From assembly GCA_045576855.1 (NCBI GenBank), contig JAZNHG010000015.1, forward strand, positions 6,852 through 70,851: a stretch of DNA of 64,000 bases, given 5' to 3'. Source of the stretch: Colimorpha sp045576855. Its GTDB lineage: Bacteria > Bacteroidota > Bacteroidia > Bacteroidales > P3. Shown here one piece after another: positions 61,201-64,000 of this stretch; position 1 is the first letter of the stretch; each line of letters opens with the position of its first letter. A model generated the notes under the pieces. It was not told where the DNA came from, did no database searches, and worked only from the letters and a program-made list of their open reading frames with translations. The translations under genes were made by a program, and so were the position numbers.

Positions 61201-64000
61201 CATGCTTGAATATGGCAATACTGGCAATACCGACATTGTGAATCCCGTTGTCGTCGTGAACAGCGTGGCCTCTACACCCGTTGCGCTGACACCAGGTGAC
61301 TTGTCCCTCGGCGAGACATCGGTCCGTGTGCCGCTGCAAGTGGATGGCGAGCCAGCTGGAGTATTGCGTCCCGGCACGTCGGGTTATGTCAACATCTATA
61401 TCAGCACGGTCGACAATCTGACGTTCACCGTCTCGCGCGAGGAACCGCTACCTACTGCTCACTACCCGGTCCCCACTACCTACACCCACTCCGAGATTGC
61501 GGCTGTTGCCGAGAGTGCTGAAGGTTGCCTTGTCGGCAACGACGGTGTGGTGTCGGTACGCCTGCCGGAAGGTGTCGACAGCAACGCCTACCTCTACCGG
61601 TGGACCAATGTCGACGGCCTGTTGGTGGGCACCACTCGGACCGTCACCGGATTGGTCGCGGGTGGTTACCGCGTGTGCATGCTTTCGGTGGCCGACACCC
61701 ACAGGGTCGCCTACGAAGACTATGTCGTCGTGAATAAAATTGATACCTGTAATACTCTACGCGTGCACATAGGAAGCGTCTGCTACACCGGTGTGTGCGA
61801 CATCCCCGCGGCAGAAAGCTACGCCACGGCTGTGGGTGGCACACCCCCCTACAGCTACAGCTGGACCCACCGTCGGCACATTGTTACCGGTTCGGGCCGC
61901 TACGTGCTGAGCTGCCGTGTGGTCGATGCCGAAGGCCGCGTGGCCTATGGCAAGCAGGAACTCTACCTGAAGGGGATGGAATGCTCGCAAGACCCGAACG
62001 AAATCAAGGGTCCCGAGGGCTACGACGAGCAGTTGCGCTACGTGGCCGCCTCCGAGAAGATGAACTACACCATTGGCTTCGAGAACGACCCCGACTTCGC
62101 TACGGCCCCCGCTACACGCGTATCTATCACCTATCCTGTGCCCGAGGAACAGAGTATAGTCAGCTTCCGCCTGTCCGACTTCGGCTTTGGCGAGCATGTC
62201 TTCTCTGTGCCGGCAGGCGCTACTACCTACTCCAAGCGCCTCGACATGAGTGCTACGTTGGGGGTCTGGGTGGATGTCACCGCCGGTATCGACATGGTGA
62301 ACAATCAACTCTTCTGGATATTCCAGAGCATCGACCCGGCTACGGGCTTCGAACCCGCCAGCTCGCAGATGGGCTTCCTGCCCGTCAACGATTCTCTTGG
62401 CAGTGGCGAGGGCTACGTCAGCTTCCTGATTTCTCCCAGTGCGGGACGCCACACGGGCGACACAGTGGCTGTGGACGCCACCATCGTCTTCGACGACAAT
62501 GCCCCCATCGCCACCAACCGATGGAAGAACACCTTCGATGCCGAAGCTCCTTCATCGACGTTGCAGGCTGTCACGTCCGACTCTGGTATGTGCCTCTTCT
62601 CCTTTACTGCGGCCGACGAACAGGGTGGTTCGGGAGTCGACCATGTCGAACTCTATGTCTCGCAGAACGAGGGCAACTATGAGTACTATGCCTCCGCTCC
62701 TGCTGACAGCACCCTGCGCTTCCCCTTGGTCGACGGCATCCTCTACCGTTTCGCCTCGGTGGCGGTGGACCATGTGGGCAACCGCGAGCCGCTGAAGTCC
62801 ACTCCCGACACGGTCATCGACAACAACACTGCCCCGACGGATATCCTGTTGACTGCATCCGACTTCCGCGAGAACGCTGCGGTGGCTACCGTCGTGGGCC
62901 GCTTCACCACCATCGACAACGACATCACCCTGCCGTTCGACTACGAACTGGTGGATGGAGACGGCGATGCCGACAACGCACTGTTCTCCATTGTTGACGG
63001 TCGTCTGGTTACCGATGGCCGCTACAGTTGCGATGGCCGTAGCCAGTACTCCGTCCGTGTGCGTACCACCGACATCACGGGTCTCTCTTTCGAGAAGAGT
63101 TTTGCCCTGAACAAGATTCAGGAGAACTTCGCTGCATCCACCTCGCTCAGCGAGGCTATATGCGAGGGTGGAAGCTACACCTTCGGCTCGCGCGAACTGA
63201 CCACGCAGGGCACCTATGTCGACTCGTTGCACACTGTCATGGGGTGCGACTCCATCGTCACGCTCAGCCTCCAGGTGAATTCCGTCTACCACATTGTCGA
63301 CACCCAGGTGGCGTGCGACAGCTTCATTTGGCAGGATAGCGTCACCTACATCACTTCTACCACCACTCCGATGCGTACGCTGACTACGGTTGATGGTTGC
63401 GACAGTACCGTGACGCTGCACCTGACGGTGAACTACAGCAATGCCGCCATCGAGACGCAGACCGTATGCGACAGCTACGAGTGGCACGGTACAGTCTATA
63501 CCAACAGCGCTGACACGGCCACCTATGTGACTACCAACGCCGCTGGCTGCGACAGCACCACAACTCTGCACTTGACGGTGAACCACAGCACAGCGGCCGA
63601 CACCGTGGCTACTGCTTGCGATGCCTTCACTTGGCACGGTATAGTCTACACCGCTAGCACCGACACGGCCACCTATGTGACCACCAACGCCGCCGGTTGC
63701 GACAGCACGGTGACGCTGCACCTGACGGTGAACCACAGCACTACGGGCGATACCGTGGCTGTGGCCTGCGACGCCTTCACTTGGTACGACTCGACCTTCC
63801 TCGCCTCGACCCAGACGGCAACGCACCTCAGTACCAACGCCGCCGGTTGCGACAGCACTACGACGCTGCACTTGACGGTGAACTACAGCAATGCCGCGAT
63901 AGAGACGCAGACCGCCTGCGACAGCTACCAGTGGCACGGTACCATCTATACCAGTAGTACCGACACGGCCACCTATGTGACCACCAACGCCGCTGGCTGC
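46223..64000 (+). CDS. Giant secreted modular adhesin-like protein, 3' end outside window
   Basis: The ATG at 46223 opens a frame that I checked at seven points and that has no stop up to 64000: 5926 codons, still open. The signal peptide is MKQKYLFSVLFLTIIMMLAA and on (1-26). Order by position: a C2-like DSFGDGW domain (46315-46610); fibronectin-type III modules alternating with five beta-helix modules (47504-56470); an Ig-like domain (56746-57060); nine CARDB-like domains (57068-60530); an IPT-like domain (60855-61110); a DPNEIKGPEG domain (61981-62550); Ig- and cadherin-like domains (62536-63115); then 50-residue repeats ending CDSTVTLHLTVN. Such proteins are usually exported by the type IX system with a C-terminal sorting domain, not visible here. 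Probably an adhesin or glycan-binding surface filament. Confidence 0.9.
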   Translation, partial: MKQKYLFSVLFLTIIMMLAAVPMRAQSQAASCPVTLTMHDSFGDGWNNATLEVYQYGTLVGTYTFGSGYESVQTLPLAAAEVSLVWRRGMYDSECSFVFTDIDDGELFSFEVGTMPYGDMGDTVGLGSFVSSCPSCYRPMGLRVASVASGSMGVTWAPREGVQWQALCVPHGMSSAAMNPVTLSSNTFTADGLQPNTAYDFYVRALCGDDGASRYAMCSGVTADTVAGCSYTVTLTDQNNSAYSGWMVLVCHESGVALDTLCFPAAPLDYSRYEQTISHSAQKLYLKVVPANNNIWYGALGITVVDANGDTVLSTNFDNLVLGDEYFDSIDYFCPSCVAPAVTAQALDSSSVLLSWGSTGADSYLVEYGTFANDTASSTRLSTTDTFLVISNLVSGTRYTAFVAGVCDGADTSVFRRVQFAPARGIIPRIYVKIGKNDTTDGRSWNTAFFTIGEAQRCAYEQGLLYGNHPDIWVAEGYYSENLHVYPSQHVYGGFVGNETDLNQRQWRNHHTVVDGGWNGPCLTQTEPFTAATQTVFDGLHFDNGRTVTSTAPVSLKAHTVLRNCFIMNCSSNDQTVYGMLSVVGDPDQVITAVENCVLQNGMSYSSVIYMENARIDNSLIMHNTTATAVVELGEGAAMRHCDVVGNMLYDYGNTHVVSLASGAVLTNSIVAQNTLQDNMTGTLRYMTTGLVNTFDGVSYSALNGAVSGTGNIGVDTLNAGSDPQQHYLNFVYPDHGDYRLNPGSAAIDAGTPLADMSTIDLEEQVRVYGDAPDMGCYENTGYFICNVPTGFAVSGVESTSVQLNWSGALVDSYEVSYCPVGSQQWTSVSIPPAGGYTLTGLAEYTEYMVRVRAMCNGAPTDYSDTLRFTSGCRNPIVPVFLGAPDSYNDTRSDIPFNLRYPYSGSYILLRAAELGGEPRTIDTLGFRYTSGSTMTRHLRLGIAATRLNALTAASMPSVDSLPVQEVFDGEYTFSGYDWCRIPLQHSFEYDGTSDLVLYVQDSTSSQSSYYRYFSVSETGIGSVCNYYGYGPTNFYGRYYTTTRPDVYINGGCDLSSCPRPHMSVASVGGDTISLALSRLHGTPQLAISDDDGTTYTTLVGVDSSTTLYHVTGLRNGATYRLRLRNICGQGDTSQWVHLVVTSAPIRYRHVYVKADADGAADGRTWDDAFADLLPALEAAQVTYQTYGYYPDIRVARGTYYGDTTAENAYYIQYPVDIYGGFAGNEPDTFDLGQRDFEQNTTTLDARHQRRVVKLSHFDNGWSETVPIFDGFTLRGGSSNVGAGVHVNYQVQIGNCRIVDCYGGNNYYSSGAGMYFTSRGSTVSNTVIDSCTARTGAAIYSNGNRFVDCDIVHCGYPSQWNNDNATYNGIVYAYEDTLVGCRIMHDTASSSILTNGPAVLENCLVYDNHTDYSVIVSGGSYTLVNCDVVMNTVRQNVSPVAVNGGSLTNCIVWGNRSYGGSNVQLAGSAVTYSAVQGGYEGEGNITLSSANAGADGAYSYPAFVSPEAGDFRLMGESACVDAGLDSASRSAADLSGADRIYGQQVDMGCYEYHGETFCVPPYSVTVRAAATAAFVDWAVSQDAASVQLEYRAATDNEWTVLDNITTSSIMLQNLQPQTAYQLRMRSRCVDGSVSGYSATCQFMTECAGGRSVVAVGDTSAHASTSSSTPNYTRYSYYSFSQQLFMQDEMGAGGIIDTLRFQLASGFDATRHLKIYMGITDRISYSSGNDVILLDGQQLVYDTLVNFVGADGWLTIPLQRGFDYDGVGNLVLSVVDSSPSYYYYNAPSYYVESSNYTRTLYTNGYNPFTIDNNTYFSTSGSRNVMLFSMVCGNEGCARPLLSASDVTDSSVMVTCQAVEGVELQYKADDGFDYLPLPLQEQQTLAGLHQNTRYTVRARAVCGEGDTSLWRTVSFTTAPRRQNRYYVTAQGVGNGTSWADAAGSLAWALDAAEASRALYRQPVEVWVAQGVYSGGFVVREGVNVYGGFAGNESDTFDLGQRDFVQNATVLDGGSAQRVLTQPDYDFGIPTLWDGFTLRQGNVLNSRNTYGGGVYMRRGLRINHFNIEDCQAQSGGGIYTASGAVVENTVVRRCTSDYEGGGIYAQYSRLVNVEASDCRVRYSNSGSGIYAEGDTVFGGRFVRDSGYMAAVVARYSWFESCLVADNIVNSGAAMSIYRSTVVGCDVVRNTVTGNGTVAGLSQQSSYNNNNTVVGTIVWGNRLLGDPTAPQSDVDSMRYSAVQGGYVGTGNLDLTSDNDGGDPSLLYPLFASPDDGDYRLLPESPCVDAGSDAIATLWDKDVAGNARRYGDHIDIGCFENDGTQICVYPSNLSAQVSSDAAVVSWTRPRGAIAVRLQYRADSSNEWILIDQLEDNSYMLEGLSPQSLYHYRMQALCDDASSSVWSATKSFVTECVDGASQVVVGDSAAHSGSLSYLPLNNYYNYSFSQQLFLADELGDGGVIDTIRFQQQSGRDDNRKVRVCMGHTSQNAYGSSADVILESQMTVVYDGTLNLTMQADGWLTVPLQLPFDYNGTDNLVLTVIDSTGTYTSSIQFYSAQARGNKTLYSYTDASKIQISKGSSYSMSDYRNVVSFNKYCGNTGCPRPLLLVDDVTDSSAHLVCQTAAGQTVELQYKAVDADEYIPLPVVQSQVLGHLRQNTVYEVRTRAMCSSGDSSSWRTSVFTTLPKRQARYYVTTQGAGDGSSWTMASSDLNWVLATAEANYNMYRNPVEVWVAKGTYTGGFTIREGVNVYGGFVGNESDDYNLSQRDFESHASVLDGQNAATVLNQYAEFSRSTALWDGFTVRGGKSTGSGGGIMMRGGAIINNFKVTNCVAQNGGGIYAYGESVQAVITNTVVAGDSATSYGGGIYAVNTQMENVLVHNNGARSAGGGMYIEHNCTMTQMTVVNNYANTTTKNEAGAHLNSTYNNNIRNSIFWGNRNADGPDQVDVGGVRASAIEGMTGTSSNGNYPLGSMNEGAYGPWFAMPTEGAGQSYSGGDWHLQQGSLCINRGENGYRTSTTDLDGNDRVQHDRVDMGCYESSYDGIGLPQYGNVVYVKPQAAGTGDGTSWSNAMDDINLAQQVAASRGIASVWVAEGIYYGSPDVRNGAFLVVPAVSVYGGFAGDEPEDYDLAQRDFEGHPSILDGGNTRRVLYQENNISNSNQYVEWNGFTLRNGNVLNNSSSAYGGGAYLRYGSRLVNCSIISNRAQNGGGVYLSGSYTTQTVAGRQYRSFSTRLVNCKISDNNATYNGGGVYVSATSLVSNCLVIGNTAQSYGGGVYNSSGYIVGTTIVANTSQNYSSGGYYCNNSSGRLDNSIVWGNKKGYYVGNMGGSSKYGLNAIEGGIADSLRIINLESSNDGTDRSKFYVRFVDPQHGDYSLHITSSALNYGDSLQLYYLPATDLGGNPRVMGGALDLGAYESDAGTSCPAVVGLAASNVTSSSATLSWMPMGEETRWSLKLLQEESGMDSVFEAMDTVVVLDGLQLNRTYMVYVRAMCDSGGVSLYSIPMTFTTQCDESLLAPLDEFTSMLPENNYVAYSNTLDFAWTSMPMATSYDFYFWRSDESVPTTPTRRGLTVAGLSDFSIPDYTLNHGQTFNWKVVAWNECISRTSDVMTLQEASLPDLHVSGFTLPERMAAGQTVTIEWTVVNDGAGSTPPGAAWNDYIWLTGHNGVGGGFLYNVDEQLLATVPNLRTLGPGESYTNSVEVQLPQDYVGGYYIFVFADQYSANNIDYSPTGDTVMALPYTPSATGSPYPYLRSQGTSYPGNFIHSQMQETVETDNFFYIQKTILPPPTPNLHVTVVTHPLNAYSGESIAIQWQVTNEGDAAAMTGWTDAVYITSDTVLDYSTAILMGTYRHDGTLAVGGSYTGSVDGVLPLQLGGVYHVFVVTDIQDAVYENIYEADNEVASDQTMNIIMSPPADLQVVAVALDSTAPSPLSAGATYEVAYRVQNVGARAVESTHWRDVAYLTEQSTFDRASARRVGSRYNYSRNLGINEEYTEKMNITLPDSINGIRYLFVVADVDDEVFEYTYEDNNVGGAEEPLLIASPDLQVVWMNAPQTVVANQPVSLVWRVINAGQGDVSNRRVRNGLVFSNQTLVSHDVTLNLAAGEYVEYTDSLMLPCSASDELTLYAKADMNNVMYETDENNSVGLTVSVLSPDLTVSSISVPDTLWSGTTATVSWTLSNSGQAAVNAVVTDRFYLGNAVGYNAADSIGRFVRHVSLQPGESVVESFEVSLPNGVQGQFHVHQVVNAGASVCEGFNTASNHAVSAQCDVMLSPYPDLTVTDLEIPTALNIGEVFTLDYSVSNQGSGDLASRTVTTQFYISHYNVFSKSTSTLMGDDSRPMTVAVGGQASYSTSLRVPTTITAGNYYIYAVVDATDVVYEYTYENNNTTRSSQLQVNVYPLDMAVTAIGGVDVLDWNGSYTANVTVSNLSQVPSLANYWYTKVFLSQDDVLQSTDLQLGNVVRREMLEGDSSYTVNVAFKMPYGYTSPAYLIALADPDGNNPDINTSNNILVQSVTVNSVPTADLAVTDAQVLDDVVYSGQPARIAYTVTNISEQPITAATWTDKVFLSANSSFEASDVEVGTSTKHNMSLAAGASYTDTATFRVPLPQNGTVYLIVRTNNAGSFYESNTDNNTSSVECSVTLPQPGDLVVDNILVGGDVQSGDTLSVSWSVKNIGSNTLSGNGLRSLVYLSTNTEFDADDRLLGGVSNDDVNIIPGGEVVQQLASRIAGLSEGDYYVIVKTDVGNMFNEVDDNNNTACSTYPFTLTIRQLPFNTPLADVLYNNVVNDYKLVVDTNVDQTVRVYLRSDDTASGAVNMLYASHNNISNASSYDIASDGQYVHNPELYIPATEDGYYGINLQGSTPTAANQNVVIQADILPFELRDVAPNQGGNTGRVTVMLTGSRFSADMQVTLSNAQGTTIQPESLKYDSYYKAFATFDLTGESVGMYDVSVVKPGAETSTLHDAFRIVDGSPENLYTNVIFPQSPRPNRTVVAMLEYGNTGNTDIVNPVVVVNSVASTPVALTPGDLSLGETSVRVPLQVDGEPAGVLRPGTSGYVNIYISTVDNLTFTVSREEPLPTAHYPVPTTYTHSEIAAVAESAEGCLVGNDGVVSVRLPEGVDSNAYLYRWTNVDGLLVGTTRTVTGLVAGGYRVCMLSVADTHRVAYEDYVVVNKIDTCNTLRVHIGSVCYTGVCDIPAAESYATAVGGTPPYSYSWTHRRHIVTGSGRYVLSCRVVDAEGRVAYGKQELYLKGMECSQDPNEIKGPEGYDEQLRYVAASEKMNYTIGFENDPDFATAPATRVSITYPVPEEQSIVSFRLSDFGFGEHVFSVPAGATTYSKRLDMSATLGVWVDVTAGIDMVNNQLFWIFQSIDPATGFEPASSQMGFLPVNDSLGSGEGYVSFLISPSAGRHTGDTVAVDATIVFDDNAPIATNRWKNTFDAEAPSSTLQAVTSDSGMCLFSFTAADEQGGSGVDHVELYVSQNEGNYEYYASAPADSTLRFPLVDGILYRFASVAVDHVGNREPLKSTPDTVIDNNTAPTDILLTASDFRENAAVATVVGRFTTIDNDITLPFDYELVDGDGDADNALFSIVDGRLVTDGRYSCDGRSQYSVRVRTTDITGLSFEKSFALNKIQENFAASTSLSEAICEGGSYTFGSRELTTQGTYVDSLHTVMGCDSIVTLSLQVNSVYHIVDTQVACDSFIWQDSVTYITSTTTPMRTLTTVDGCDSTVTLHLTVNYSNAAIETQTVCDSYEWHGTVYTNSADTATYVTTNAAGCDSTTTLHLTVNHSTAADTVATACDAFTWHGIVYTASTDTATYVTTNAAGCDSTVTLHLTVNHSTTGDTVAVACDAFTWYDSTFLASTQTATHLSTNAAGCDSTTTLHLTVNYSNAAIETQTACDSYQWHGTIYTSSTDTATYVTTNAAGC
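47504..56470 (+). repeat. Five parallel beta-helix modules within the giant protein
   Basis: Each starts with a YVK/YVT strand and WN/WxxA turn, has VYGGFxGNE near its first quarter, GGGIYA/GGGVY turns in the middle, and ends DMGCYE or similar. Approximate extents: 47504-48575, 49670-50880, 51990-53170, 54280-55330 and 55366-56470. Fibronectin-type modules and three SQQLF-type jelly-roll-like modules lie between them. Confidence 0.75.
57068..60530 (+). repeat. Nine CARDB-like domains within the giant protein
   Basis: Units begin with PDLxV-type strands at about 57068, 57590, 57960, 58345, 58677, 59042, 59415, 59785 and 60158, each containing the G-x-x-x-x-WxVxNxG pattern and an ENN motif at the end (YTYENNN, YEDNN). 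Average unit about 120 residues. Confidence 0.8.
63124..64000 (+). repeat. 150-bp tandem repeat in the giant gene, continuing past the window
   Basis: The Cys codon of GCDST recurs at 63398, 63548, 63698, 63848 and 63998, exactly 150 bp apart. Each 50-residue unit carries two Cys (ACDxF/Y ... GCDST) and ends LHLTVN. The first unit (63124-63280) is more divergent. Confidence 0.93.

Overview
The window looks like a chromosome segment of a gut- or rumen-type Bacteroidales (Bacteroidetes). Recognisable promoters have the phylum-specific layout TTTG-N19/20-TAnnTTTG. The first gene of the large minus-strand locus is a UpxY-type NusG paralogue. DUF6266, GxxExxY, S23 four-helix and T9SS-style adhesin repeat families, all typical of this phylum, are present. 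Genus cannot be assigned from sequence reading alone.

About 1-43.5 kb is one surface-polysaccharide (capsule/O-antigen) locus, all on the minus strand. It is read from a promoter at 43438-43469 through upxY and an initiating sugar phosphotransferase down to wza and wzz at the left edge. It holds an ABC exporter (Wzm 40143-41183, Wzt 34539-35825) and the GDP-L-fucose pathway (gmd, fcl) with a GT10 fucosyltransferase. UDP-GlcNAc 2-epimerase and about a dozen glycosyltransferases of GT2/4/8/10/32 and related types follow. Three acetylation systems are present (AT3; MBOAT plus SGNH; hexapeptide transferase), with two deacetylases, two FemAB-like transferases with a CapK-like ligase, a methyltransferase next to wzt, a phosphoribosyltransferase-HAD fusion and a WbsX protein. 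Many neighbours overlap by 4 bases (ATGA), so translation is probably coupled.

The locus is unusually full of repeats. I see six families: (A) GC-rich double palindromes around an IS200-like Y1 transposase (2.7-4.9 and 17.6 kb); (B) GCGCTTGCGC palindromes around, upstream of and inside a second Y1 transposase, and also inside a glycosyltransferase reading frame; (C) AT-rich CTCAATCAGA inverted repeats at about nine gene boundaries; (D) AGACTTCG tandem repeats that bracket an S23 four-helix gene and extend the wzm reading frame; (E) an 11-bp minisatellite with a constant 14-bp core at three sites; (F) a 26-bp inverted repeat around a GxxExxY gene. Several small non-polysaccharide genes (Y1 transposase, two GxxExxY, S23) sit between inverted repeats of four unrelated sequences, all co-directional with the operon. 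I regard this as the most interesting pattern in the window.

44-46.2 kb holds a lipoprotein M49 peptidase (minus strand), divergent promoters, and a tRNA-Ser(GGA) with its terminator. From 46223 to the right edge one plus-strand frame stays open for 5926 codons and is still open. It encodes a giant secreted modular protein: fibronectin-type and parallel beta-helix modules, nine CARDB-like domains, Ig/cadherin-like domains, and a perfectly phased 150-bp tandem repeat running off the window.
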